A stretch of DNA of 64,000 nucleotides, from contig CBDFKJ010000006.1 in assembly GCA_965248805.1 (NCBI GenBank), forward strand, positions 248,001-312,000. The letters are read 5' to 3'. The stretch is from CBDFKJ01 sp965248805. Its GTDB lineage: Bacteria > Pseudomonadota > Alphaproteobacteria > UBA6615. Position 1 is the first letter of the stretch. The number at the start of each line of letters is the position of its first letter. Shown here piece after piece: positions 31,212-40,290 of this stretch. Both the position numbers and the translations under genes were made by a program. Under the pieces are notes generated by a model, which was not told where the DNA came from, did not search any database, and saw only the letters and a program-made list of their open reading frames with translations.

Positions 31212-31298
31212 TCAATAGAGATCGAACGCCCAGATCAGCAACCCGACACCGATCGCCACGATCATCAGCATGAGTATGAAATTGTCGCCGCCGCGCAT
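31212..31298 (-). CDS. Possible 28-aa single-helix membrane protein
   Basis: The frame reads MRGGDNFILMLM then IVAIGVGLLIWAF and stops at TGA (31212-31214). It has one strongly hydrophobic helix with charged ends, and AGAGG lies six bases before the ATG. It could be expressed with the CDF gene 60 bp downstream. It is too short for family recognition. Confidence 0.4.
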   Translation of the reverse strand: MRGGDNFILMLMIVAIGVGLLIWAFDLY

Positions 31299-31475
31299 GC
31301 GTCCTCTCACCGGTGCCGACCGAAGGCATACCGCCACGGTCGTGCGGTTCCCAAGCCGGCACGCCTAGGCCGCAGTGCCGGGCGTGTCAAGCGGCGCCAT
31401 CTCTCACTGCCGCTTTCACCAGGGCTCCGACCCTTGGTAGGATGGCTGCGACTCAACGCGCGCGAGGCGGTCTGA

Positions 31476-32025
31476 ATGAGCAAGATGCTGGATGTGCTCC
31501 AGGCAGAGCATCACGATATGGCCAAACTGCTTGGCGTTCTCGAGCATCAGATCGAGCGCGCGCGCCGGTCACCCGCTTGACCTGCACCTCTTACGCGCGA
31601 TCGTCGACTACAATCTGACCTATCCCGATTTGTACCATCATCCGCTGGAGGACATGATTTTCACCGCGTTGCGCGAACGCGCCCCCGATGCGGCGGTCGG
31701 GGTCGTCGACCTCGCCGCCGAGCACGAGCGCCTGGCCGCCGCGTCGCGGAAATTGGCGGCGGCGATCGACCTGGCCGACGCCACGCAGGCCTCAGCCGAA
31801 ATCGTCGAGCTCACTGATGCGTACCGGTCTGCGTGGCTGCAGCACACGACGATGGAGGAGACCGTTTTGTTCCCGGCGGCCCGCGATCGGCTGAACGCCG
31901 ACGACTGGCGCGACATCGAAGAGCGTGCCGGCAGCGGGACCGATCCGTTATTCGGTCCGAAGGTCGACGCCGCATTCGACGTGATCCACCGGCAAATCCT
32001 CGATCGCGCCTGGTCGCAACGCTGA
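31476..32025 (+). pseudogene. Hemerythrin-like domain protein with a frameshift
   Basis: Frame one starts at ATG 31476 (MSKMLDVLQAEHHDMAKLLG) and stops early at 31579. The rest lies in the next frame: HPLDLHLLRAIVDYN, YHHPLEDMIF, ADATQASAEI, and the metal-binding QHTTMEETVLFP. The His and Glu ligands of a di-iron hemerythrin are all present. The shift is in the run GCGCGCGCGC near 31557-31566. The joined product would be about 182 residues. It may be an inactivated gene, a slippage-based switch, or a sequence error. Confidence 0.8.
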
Positions 32026-32042
32026 ACCGGGCGTGCGGCGTT

Positions 32043-32732
32043 CTAGCGCGGCGGCGCGTGGCCCCTGCTCAGATGCCGCAGCGCGGCCACATCGGGGATT
32101 GAGATTTCGCCACCGCGCGTGATAACGCCGAGTGTGCGCAGCTTAGCGAAAGATCGCGACAGGGTCTCCGGCTGCATCCCCAGCCGGCCGGCGATCAATG
32201 CCTTGTCCAGCGGTAATAGAATGGTCGCCGGGCCGCTGTCTTGCGCGCACAGCTTGAGCAGGAACGCGGCGACCCGCTCGGTCGACGACTTGTTTGTCAG
32301 CCGCTCGATTTGCTGCACCAGCTGACGTAGGTGCCGCGACATCGAAGCCATCATCTTGAGCGCGATGTCGCCGCGCGCCGACAGCCCGCGCACAAACGGC
32401 TCCACCGGTACGACGAGCAATCGGGAATCGGCGATAACGGCGGCCGTCACCGGATAGATCCCCCGATCGAAGATCGCCGCCTCGGCGAAGGATTCACCGC
32501 GTGCGAACACGGCGATGACGCTTTCGTCGCCGTCCTCGGTGGAGCGGAACAGCTTCACCCAGCCCGCCAGAATGACATAGAAGTGCGTTGCCGGCTCTTC
32601 TTGGCAGAAGAGGATGGCGTTTCGCGGGAATGTTCGCACGGTGGCACGGCCCATAAGCGCCTCAACCGCCTCCCGCGCCAAACCGCCGAGCAGCGGCGTG
32701 CGGCCAAGCAGTGCCATGTCGGGCGGCAGCAA
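32043..32732 (-). CDS. Crp/Fnr-family transcriptional regulator
   Basis: The 229-residue protein has an N-terminal cyclic-nucleotide-binding-like fold (ILFCQEEPATHFYVILAGWVKLFR, FARGESFAEAAIFD) and a C-terminal winged helix with LIAGRLGMQPETLSRSFAKL as recognition helix. It lacks the cysteine cluster of FNR. The type resembles Dnr/NnrR-like regulators that respond to NO or other signals. The adjacent hemerythrin-like gene, convergent with it, suggests an O2/NO-related theme. Start is TTG at 32732; ATG at 32717 is also possible. Confidence 0.88.
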   Translation of the reverse strand: MLPPDMALLGRTPLLGGLAREAVEALMGRATVRTFPRNAILFCQEEPATHFYVILAGWVKLFRSTEDGDESVIAVFARGESFAEAAIFDRGIYPVTAAVIADSRLLVVPVEPFVRGLSARGDIALKMMASMSRHLRQLVQQIERLTNKSSTERVAAFLLKLCAQDSGPATILLPLDKALIAGRLGMQPETLSRSFAKLRTLGVITRGGEISIPDVAALRHLSRGHAPPR

Positions 32733-32848
32733 TCCGGTCCGTCGGCGAAACGCGTTATCGGCGTAGTCGTCACACTGCCGATCGCGGCGGCATCGGGCAA
32801 CGTGCGCCTTAGCGCAGCAGAAAGGTGGTTTTGCCTGACGGCGGGACT

Positions 32849-33610
32849 CTAGCGCTCCGCGCGCACCCGGATTGCCTCGGCCACCTCGTCGACGATGCTT
32901 TGTGCGGCAGCGACGGGATTGGCGCCACGTACGATCGGCCGGCCAACCACGATGTGATCGGCGCCGGCGGCGATCGCCTTGCCGGGCGTGACCGCACGCT
33001 TCTGGTCGTCGCCGGCGACAGCGCCGCTTGCCGGGCGTACCCCCGGGGTCACGATCAAATAGTCCGGCCCAAGCTCCTCGCGCACTCTGCGTGCTTCCTG
33101 TCCCGAGGCGATGACCCCGTCGCAGCCCAACTCGCGCGCCAGGCGAGCACGGCGCAGCACGAGCGCCGGCACGTCGATCGCCGGCCCGTTGATGTCCTTG
33201 AGATCGGTCAGGCCGACGCTGGTGAGCACCGTCACCATCAAAATGCGCGGTCCGTCATCGGCGCGCTCGCGCAGCACCGCCGCCAGTCCCGCCTTCGCCA
33301 CTTCCTCGCTGCCCTGGATGGTGAGGAAACGCACACCGCGAGCGGCTGCGCCGGCAATCCCGCCGCGCATCGATTCTCCGATATCGCCCAGCTTGTAGTC
33401 GAGGAATACGTCCTTGCCGGCGGCGATAAGCTCGTCGATGAACGCTTCCGTGCCGCGGGCCATCTGCAGATAGAGACCCACCTTATAGAACGTGATGACG
33501 TCGCCAAGCGCCGTCACCAGGTCGCGCGCCTGTGCGGCGTCCGGCACGTCCAGGGCGACGATCACACGGCCGCGGGCGTCCTCGTTCGATGTATGTGAAT
33601 CTCGCGCCAA
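32849..33610 (-). CDS. pyrF: Orotidine 5'-phosphate decarboxylase
   Basis: PyrF makes UMP in pyrimidine synthesis. The protein (253 aa) has VIVALDVPD, the catalytic FLDYKLGDIGES with the DxKxxD core, the ILMVTVLTSVG strand and GADHIVVGRPIV phosphate site. The start is a TTG at 33610 because GGAGGAAGAA directly precedes it; longer frames have no homology. It is divergent from the pirin gene. Confidence 0.94.
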   Translation of the reverse strand: MARDSHTSNEDARGRVIVALDVPDAAQARDLVTALGDVITFYKVGLYLQMARGTEAFIDELIAAGKDVFLDYKLGDIGESMRGGIAGAAARGVRFLTIQGSEEVAKAGLAAVLRERADDGPRILMVTVLTSVGLTDLKDINGPAIDVPALVLRRARLARELGCDGVIASGQEARRVREELGPDYLIVTPGVRPASGAVAGDDQKRAVTPGKAIAAGADHIVVGRPIVRGANPVAAAQSIVDEVAEAIRVRAER

Positions 33611-33737
33611 TTCTTCCTCCGCGAGTAGCCCCCAGGCCTCGTTTAGGCGATTGCAACGATCATGACGACGACAATCCGGCCGGGAGCCGGCTTCTTGGTC
33701 TTGACGGGCGCCTTGGCGGCAATGAGATTGTCCCACC

Positions 33738-34580
33738 ATGAGTATTCGAGAGATCGTAAGAATCGTCGACGGCGTGCCGGCCAGTGATGGCGCGGGCGTG
33801 CGGCTATTGCGCATCATCGGCAGTCCCCAGTGTGATTCGGTCGATCCGTTTCTTCTGCTCGACGAGTTTCGCAATGACGACCCCAACGCTTACGTGGCAG
33901 GCTTTCCCGACCATCCGCATCGCGGTTTCGAGACCGTGACCTACATGATGAAGGGGCGCATGCGTCATCGCGATTCGGTCGGCAATAGCGGCTTGCTGAC
34001 GGACGGGTCCGTCCAGTGGATGACCGCCGGCCGCGGCATCATCCACTCCGAAATGCCGGAGCAGACCGACGGCCTGATCTGGGGCTATCAGCTCTGGGTC
34101 AATCTGCCAGCCGAGCACAAGATGACTGCGCCGCGCTATCAGGATATTTCATCGGATCAGATCCCCGAGGCGGAGGCCGATGGAGCGCTCGTGCGCATCC
34201 TGGCCGGCAGCTGGAACGGCCATCAGGGAGCGGCAGAGACCATTTGGCCCGCCTCTTACCTCGATGTCCGTCTACGGCCCGAAGCAGAGTTCGATTACTC
34301 ACCGGCCGATGGCCACACCTTGATGGCGTTCGCCTATGACGGCGGATTCAGCGCACCCGGCCCCTCCGGTCCGCAGACGGCGATGCGCCAGCATCAACTC
34401 GCGATCTTTGCGCGCAACGGGAGCATGCGCCTGCAGGCGGGCGCCGAAGGCGCGGGGTTGCTGGTCATGGAGGGTGCACCGATCAATGAGCCGATCGCGC
34501 GCATGGGCCCGTTCGTCATGAATACCCGGCAGGAGCTGCTGCAGGCCGCCGAAGACTATCGGGCCGGCCGCCTAGCCTAG
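33738..34580 (+). CDS. Pirin family protein
   Basis: The 280-residue bicupin has the pirin motif DHPHRGFETVTYMMKGRM, with two histidines and a glutamate that bind a metal, and GRGIIHSEMP completing the site. Bacterial pirins have quercetin dioxygenase activity or regulate pyruvate dehydrogenase; which applies here is unknown. The C-terminal pirin domain ends in GPFVMNTRQELLQA. It is the first gene of a plus-strand group ending at 38.7 kb. Confidence 0.92.
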   Translation: MSIREIVRIVDGVPASDGAGVRLLRIIGSPQCDSVDPFLLLDEFRNDDPNAYVAGFPDHPHRGFETVTYMMKGRMRHRDSVGNSGLLTDGSVQWMTAGRGIIHSEMPEQTDGLIWGYQLWVNLPAEHKMTAPRYQDISSDQIPEAEADGALVRILAGSWNGHQGAAETIWPASYLDVRLRPEAEFDYSPADGHTLMAFAYDGGFSAPGPSGPQTAMRQHQLAIFARNGSMRLQAGAEGAGLLVMEGAPINEPIARMGPFVMNTRQELLQAAEDYRAGRLA

Positions 34581-34622
34581 CCCGCTGGCGGCGCGTATTC
34601 GGACAATTTGTGAGCAACGGCG

Positions 34623-35437
34623 ATGCACCAGGAAACGCTGCAACAGGCCGTCGACATCATCATCTCCTACGGCCTGTCGGCGCTCGCCGGCGTTGCGATA
34701 CTCATCGTCGGCTGGCTTGCCGCCGGCTGGGTATCGAGGGCCGTCGGCCAGGCATTGGCAGAACCGATCGGATCGACACCACGATCGGCGGTTTCATCGT
34801 GGGTTTGGTCAAGTACGCGATCATCGCCTTTGTCGTCATCGCGGTCCTGAACCAGTTCGGCATTCAGACGACCAGCCTGATCGCCGTTTTCGGCGCCGCT
34901 GGTCTGGCGGTCGGCCTGGCGCTGCAGGGCACGTTGTCCAATGTGGCGGCCGGTGTGATGCTCCTGATATTCCGTCCGTTCAGCATAGGACAGTACGTGC
35001 AGGTCGCCGGCACCGGCGGCACGGTGCGCAGCCTGAACCTATTCACGACCGAGTTGGCGACACCGGACAACGTCCATATCGTCGTCCCGAATGCCGCGAT
35101 CTGGGGATCGACCGTGCTCAACTATTCGTACCACTCAACACGGCGGCTCGAATGGATGCTGGGCATTTCCTACGGCGATGATATCGGGCAGGCGATGCAA
35201 TGCATCCACGCGGTGTTGGATGGCGACGATCGGATCCTGAGCGACCCGGAGACACTGGTCGCCGTGGCCGAGTTGGCCGACAGCTCCGTCAACATCGTGG
35301 TCCGTGCCTGGGTCAAGTCAGAGGACTATTGGTCCGTGAAGTTCGACCTGACCAGGGCGTTCAAGGAGGCGTTCGACGCCAAAGGCATATCCATCCCCTT
35401 CCCGCAACGCGACGTCCATCTTATCCAGCAGCCATAG
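34623..35437 (+). pseudogene. mscS: Small-conductance mechanosensitive channel (MscS), frameshifted
   Basis: Frame one from ATG 34623 encodes helix TM1 (ALAGVAILIVGWLAAGWV). Near 34760 the frame shifts, with GGCAGAACC probably lacking one A. The rest follows in the other frame: IGGFIVGLVKYAIIAFV (TM2), then the pore helix AVGLALQGTLSNVAAGVML and the beta domain NLFTTELATPDNVHIVVPN, all diagnostic for MscS. The joined protein would be about 271 residues, a normal length. It may be a recent pseudogene or a sequencing error. Confidence 0.85.
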
Positions 35438-35580
35438 ATCGATGGCGCGGTCCGGCGGCGTCTATTGGCAGTGGTCGAGCCGCAAATTGCAGCCATTGAC
35501 CGACATCATGGCGGCGTTGACAAGTTACCGCTTTGATTTCTAATGGCGGCGAGGGAGTCTCCGAAACAGATGGGTTGGCA

Positions 35581-36639
35581 GTGAAAACAACGCGCGCGAC
35601 GATGGCCGGGATCGGCGCTACGGCAATCTTGGCCGCCATGTTGAGCGGCCTCGCCTCGGCGTTCGCCGCCGAGTTGGTGTTTGTCGGCGTTCCGCTGTTC
35701 GGGCCCGCGCCGTGGGAAATCGACGTCATCGAACATCACAATCTAGCCGCGGTGGAAGACCTGCAGATCGAAATCGTAGATATTGGTGGCAAGCTGGTAC
35801 CGCCGGTGGCGCTGGAGACCGAGGCCACCGACTTCGTGATGACAGACCACCTGTTCATCTCGCAACAGCGTTGGCAGGGCGCCGACTACACATTCGTGCC
35901 GCACACCAAACTGGGCGGAAACCTCATCGCCCGTTCAGACAGCGGAATTACGGCGATTGAGGATCTCGACGGCAAGTCCATCGCCATCGCCAATGGTATT
36001 TCCGAGCATAGTTGGCTGCTGTTTCGCGCCTACAGCCGCGCAGCTCTGGAAACGGATATCGGCGCAGTGCTGGAATCGATCACCAAGGTTAGCTCGCCGA
36101 GCCTGCTGTCGGACCCTATCCGCTCGGGCGCGGTCAACGCCGTCGTCAACGAATGGCAGCCCAGCGTTCGGCTGCGGCACCTCGGCAATCGCCAGATCCT
36201 CTCGATCGACGATACACTCGATGCCCTCGGCTTGGCCGATCAACCCGCGATTCACGGCTGGGCGTTTCGCGAAAGCTTTGCTCAGGAATACCCCGATATC
36301 GCGATGGGATTTCTGCGGGTCTCGCTCGAGGCGCGTCGCATCCTGCTCACCTCGGACGCCGAATGGGACCGGCTGCGGTTGAGTCTGCCGGTGCAGGACG
36401 AGGCCGAGCTCGTGGCGATGCGCGAGGCCTATCGCGCAGCGATCATTACCTCCTATGGCACGGAGCAGCGGATTGCGGCCGAGCAGTTCTTCGACATTCT
36501 GCGCCGGGAGGGGGGCGTGGACTATGTGGCCGGCACCGAGGCACTGGCCCCGGGTACCTTCTTTGTCATGGGCGATGGACCACGGCCAGATGACTGTGCG
36601 CCGATATGCACGTGGGACGGGATCAAATGCGTTTGCTGA
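35581..36639 (+). CDS. Periplasmic substrate-binding protein (ABC-type, SsuA/phosphonate-like fold)
   Basis: The 352-residue protein has a signal peptide (AAMLSGLASAFA), then a NMT1/SsuA-like two-lobe fold: ITAIEDLDGKSIAIANG and the later YPDIAMGFLRVSLEARR are typical. There are no permease or ATPase genes nearby, so it is an orphan or signalling-type binding protein. The C-terminus is unusual: DDCAPICTWDGIKCVC holds four cysteines in 16 residues, perhaps two disulfides. The GTG start at 35581 gives a normal signal peptide. It lies just before two related TRAP-type binding proteins. Confidence 0.75.
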   Translation: MKTTRATMAGIGATAILAAMLSGLASAFAAELVFVGVPLFGPAPWEIDVIEHHNLAAVEDLQIEIVDIGGKLVPPVALETEATDFVMTDHLFISQQRWQGADYTFVPHTKLGGNLIARSDSGITAIEDLDGKSIAIANGISEHSWLLFRAYSRAALETDIGAVLESITKVSSPSLLSDPIRSGAVNAVVNEWQPSVRLRHLGNRQILSIDDTLDALGLADQPAIHGWAFRESFAQEYPDIAMGFLRVSLEARRILLTSDAEWDRLRLSLPVQDEAELVAMREAYRAAIITSYGTEQRIAAEQFFDILRREGGVDYVAGTEALAPGTFFVMGDGPRPDDCAPICTWDGIKCVC

Positions 36640-36671
36640 GTACCATTGCCCGTGGGTGGGGAGTAACGACA

Positions 36672-37670
36672 ATGTGCCAATTGCATCGCTCGGCGCTGGG
36701 GCTCGTGCTGGCGACGTTTGTGGCCGCGACCGCGATCGCGCAGCCGGTCGTGCTCAAGTTCGCCAACTCCACTGAGGTTACCGATCGCTACACCGCCTGG
36801 ATCGCGGCGGTCCATGCCGACGCGGGAGGTACGCTCGAAATTCAACTGATGGGTCGCGACACGCCACTCGGCCAAGGCGCGCGCAATCAACTGGGGCACC
36901 TGCGCGACGGCAGCGCCGACATCGCCATCGTTGTCACGAGCCAATTTCCCAGGGACTTTCCCGACGACGATTTGACGGAACTGCCTTTCCTGTTCGCCGA
37001 CGCCGCCGAGGGCTCGTTGATCATGAAACGGTTGGCGGATCAGGGCCTGATCCGCGGCTACGACGAATTCAAGGTCATCGGCTGCTGGACCGACGCCGAT
37101 CGATGGTTGCACACCAATTATCCGCTGCCCGGCATCGACGCTCTGACTGGCAAGAACATCCGCACGCCAGGCGAATTTACGACGCCCATCATTGCCGCGC
37201 TGGGCGCAACCACCGTCGCGATGTCAACGAGGCGAGCGCCGGAAGCGTTCGCCGCCGGCAATCTCGACGGTATTTTCAACATCATGCGCGGCATGTATAC
37301 GCGCGGCATCATGGAGTCTGTCTCCTATCACGTCGACGCACCGATGGGCCGCGCGTTCCTCGCCGTGTTGATAAACAAGGCCAGGTACGACGGCCTGCCC
37401 GCGGCGGCCAAGGCGGCCATCGAAAAGCATTCCGGCGAGGCGCGGTCGCGCTCATGGGGCGATACTCTGGAGGCCGAGCACTGGGCCTACGTCGAGCAAT
37501 TGCGGGCGACACCGGGCCACACGGTTCGCAGCCTGACGGCGGCTGAGAGGGCGCAACTGGAAGCGGCCAGCGCATCCGGCGTAGCGAACTGGATCGCCCT
37601 CGATCCGCGCCGTGAGCAGGCGCTGGAGGCGGCGCGGCGTGAGGTCGCGAAGTACCGCGCCGGCGGATAG
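36672..37670 (+). CDS. TRAP-type (DctP-like) periplasmic binding protein, copy 1
   Basis: The 332-residue protein has a signal peptide ending AIAQ and the DctP fold, e.g. LGHLRDGSADIAIV, ELPFLFADAAEGS and GKNIRTPGEFTTP. The ATG at 36672 is preferred over upstream ATGs because GGGGAG lies eight bases away and the signal peptide starts there. No DctQ/DctM transport subunits follow. It is closely paralogous to the next gene: they share the layout NxxGRDTxLG, FPDD, LFADAEEGS, GCWTDADRWLHT, and a common C-terminal RREVxKYRxGG-like end. Confidence 0.82.
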   Translation: MCQLHRSALGLVLATFVAATAIAQPVVLKFANSTEVTDRYTAWIAAVHADAGGTLEIQLMGRDTPLGQGARNQLGHLRDGSADIAIVVTSQFPRDFPDDDLTELPFLFADAAEGSLIMKRLADQGLIRGYDEFKVIGCWTDADRWLHTNYPLPGIDALTGKNIRTPGEFTTPIIAALGATTVAMSTRRAPEAFAAGNLDGIFNIMRGMYTRGIMESVSYHVDAPMGRAFLAVLINKARYDGLPAAAKAAIEKHSGEARSRSWGDTLEAEHWAYVEQLRATPGHTVRSLTAAERAQLEAASASGVANWIALDPRREQALEAARREVAKYRAGG

Positions 37671-38667
37671 TCCCATCGCCGCAAACCTGCAGGGTTGGGC
37701 CGCGGCGCTGCTGGCGCCCTTGCTAATTGCCGCCTGCGCGCGGCCGGTCGAGCTGAACCTCGCCAACGCCTCCGCCAGCCATGTCGACCTCGCCGCGTGG
37801 GTCGATGGCGTCGAGGCGGACGCGGACGGCGCCATCGCCATTCGCATCAACGGCCGCGACACGACGCTCGGTGCCAGCCTGCCCCGCCAACTGGCGCAAC
37901 TGCGCGACGGCGTTGCTGACCTGGCTGTGTTGTCCACCGGCTACCTTCCGGGCGACTTCCCCGACGACGTCAGCGAGGTGCCGTCCCTGTTCGCCGACGC
38001 GGAGGAAGGTTCGGTCGTCGTGTGGCGGCTGGTGGAGCAAGGCGTGCTGCGCGGCTACGCCGATCTCCACGTCATCGGCGTCTGGACCGGCGCCGACCGC
38101 TGGCTGCACACGCGGTTCCCGGTACCCGAGTTGACGGCGCTCGCCGGACGCAGGATCGGTGTGCCGAGCGACTTTGCCGTTCCGATTGTGGAGGCGCTGG
38201 GGGCCCGGCCGGTGGCGATTTCCGCGGCGGGTGCCGCCGACGCCATTTCGGCCGACCGCCTCGACGGGATCTTCGTCGGCCTGCGCGGCCTGTACGAACA
38301 ACGCATCATCGATGCCGCCCGCTTCCACCCGGCCGCGCCGCTCGGCCGTCCCCTGCTGGCGGTGGTCATGACGAGGGCCCGGTTCGAGGCGCTGCCGCCG
38401 GCGGCGCGGGCCGCCCTGGCTTTGAACTCGGGCGAGGCCATTTCGCGCGCCTGGGGCGCCGATGAACAGTTCGCGCATAATGCCCGCGCCGCCGTCTTGC
38501 GCGCCGCGTCGGACCAAACCGTTCGCACCCTAACGCCGGAAGAAACCACACAGTGGCAGGAAGCGGCGCAGGCCGGTATCGATGCCTGGATCGCCGCCGA
38601 TCCCGTACGGCAACGCGCGCTCGACGCCGCCCGCCGCGAAATCACGACGGTCCGCACCGGCGGCTAG
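37639..38667 (+). CDS. TRAP-type (DctP-like) binding lipoprotein, copy 2
   Basis: This 342-residue paralogue of the preceding gene overlaps it by 32 bp. It keeps the DctP fold (VPSLFADAEEGSVVVWR, GVWTGADRWLHTRFP), but its signal peptide ends in a lipobox (LLIAAC), so it is probably membrane-anchored whereas copy 1 is free. The GTG at 37639 has GGAGG nine bases upstream; upstream codons are poor. Tandem duplication is the simplest origin. No TRAP membrane genes are near, so the role could be sensing rather than transport. Confidence 0.8.
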   Translation: MRSRSTAPADSPIAANLQGWAAALLAPLLIAACARPVELNLANASASHVDLAAWVDGVEADADGAIAIRINGRDTTLGASLPRQLAQLRDGVADLAVLSTGYLPGDFPDDVSEVPSLFADAEEGSVVVWRLVEQGVLRGYADLHVIGVWTGADRWLHTRFPVPELTALAGRRIGVPSDFAVPIVEALGARPVAISAAGAADAISADRLDGIFVGLRGLYEQRIIDAARFHPAAPLGRPLLAVVMTRARFEALPPAARAALALNSGEAISRAWGADEQFAHNARAAVLRAASDQTVRTLTPEETTQWQEAAQAGIDAWIAADPVRQRALDAARREITTVRTGG

Positions 38668-40236
38668 ATCAGTCGCGTTTGACCAGCCCCGTCAGCGCCG
38701 CCACCAGGACCGAAGTCAGCGTCCAGCCTGCCAAGGATATGGAACCACATATAGAGCCAAAGCGACCGGCCGGCTGCCGTCTCGCGCTTAGGCAACCAAT
38801 ATGACTCCTGGTGCAGATCGACGATCGGCAGGAACACGTCCAGTGAATAAACCGGGGCGAGAAACGGAGGATACGACCCAAAGTCCGCTTCACCATCCGG
38901 CGCATTCACCCAATTCCTAAAATCGCCAGGACGGGCTGGACCCATAACGTCGAAAAAATTAGCGAGACCGAAGACTAACGAGCCAAATATGATAAGGCTT
39001 AGAGCGGACCAGATCGCCTGCCACGGCCTGTGCCCGTATGCGACCGTCCAGTCCAAGAACCGATCCCATTGCCGACCCACCCATGTAGGGTTGCCGTGTT
39101 TTCGCAGCGCCCTTTGCTTTTCGATGGCAATGTCGCGGGCATCGCGTTCGTGGCCCATCTGCCGCAGCACGCGGACCAGATGTTCGTATGGCTGCGGGCT
39201 AAACCCGGCTTTTCTGGGCTGTCGCCCAAGCCACTCGCGACGTTCCTGTGCGGTGGTCGGGGAGTCCCAGGCGATGCTGCCATACTTAAGACCGTCGAGG
39301 ACCATCCAGTCGGCGTCGGGCCAACTTTCGGCGTCATCAACCAACTGGCCGACTTTTGCATGCTGAAGGTCGACCATGCCCGTCGAGGCGACGGCGCTCC
39401 AAATCAACTTTCCCTTGATCGAGGCCCCGTCGGCGATGAGGGCGTTGCCGCCTTCGCTTTCGAACGTGCCTTTGAGGCAATCCAGGTTGCCGCCAATGTC
39501 GGCGTTGATCAGCCGCACTGCGCCTTTGGCCCTGAAGCCATGGCGCAGGTATACACCACCTTTGACGCTCATGCGATCTGCGGAGAGGGCACCGTTGCCT
39601 TCATTCTCGAAAGTGCCCTTTCGGCAGTCGAGGTTGCCGGCGATATCGGCGCCGAGCAGCCGAACTTCGCCCGTGAAACTATTGCGCAGGTACACGCCTC
39701 CTTTGACGGTCATGCCGTCGGCGTTGAGGGCATTGCCGCCTTCATTCACGAACGTGCTGCCATCGCACTCTAGGTTTCCGCTGATCTCGGCGCCGACCAG
39801 CCGCGCCTCGCCCTTGGCTGTGAAACCGTTGTGAAGGTTTACGTTTCGGTTGACGGTCACCCCATCGCTCCGCCAGCCAGCGGGCAGGTGGCTTCCGCTC
39901 AGATCAAGGACCTTCACGGTCGCGTCACTCAGATCGAGCGATCCTTCGACATGACACTTTCGGAGTCGCAGCGGGATCGTTACGGTCGCTGCCTGCAAGT
40001 CCAGTAGGCCCGTGATGCGGGCGCCGATGATCACAATCCCCCTCGGGGTCGAGCGTCTGATCTTTCCAAGCACCGACGCACAGTGCGCGGATGACCTCGG
40101 CCCGGATGGTGCGATCCGCGCCCCACGCGGCGCCCTTGGCCGGATCGTCCTTCTCCTTGTCGCCGAGCGGTTCGCCCGCCGCCACTTTTTCGAGAAGCGC
40201 TTTCTCGGCCTCGCCTAAATTCTCCGGAAGCCGCAT
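38664..40236 (-). pseudogene. Repeat-rich membrane protein of unknown function, frameshifted
   Basis: The N-terminal part starts at ATG 40236 (MRLPENLGEAEKALLEKV, AEVIRALCVGAWKDQTLD). Near 40037 an extra G in GGGGG shifts the frame. The remainder (about 460 codons) is a beta-helix-like repeat of VRLxxADIxGNLDCxxGTF and MxVKGGVYLR units, pentapeptide-like, followed by a charged stretch and two hydrophobic helices near the C-terminus (LSLIIFGSLVFGLANFF). The product would be a cytoplasmic repeat domain tethered to the membrane. The function is unknown. An IS630 copy lies just upstream of the start and may have separated it from its promoter. Confidence 0.65.
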
Positions 40237-40290
40237 GTCCTGCTCGCCTCGATCAAAGTATCGCCTGCCTCCAACATACGCTTGCGCACC

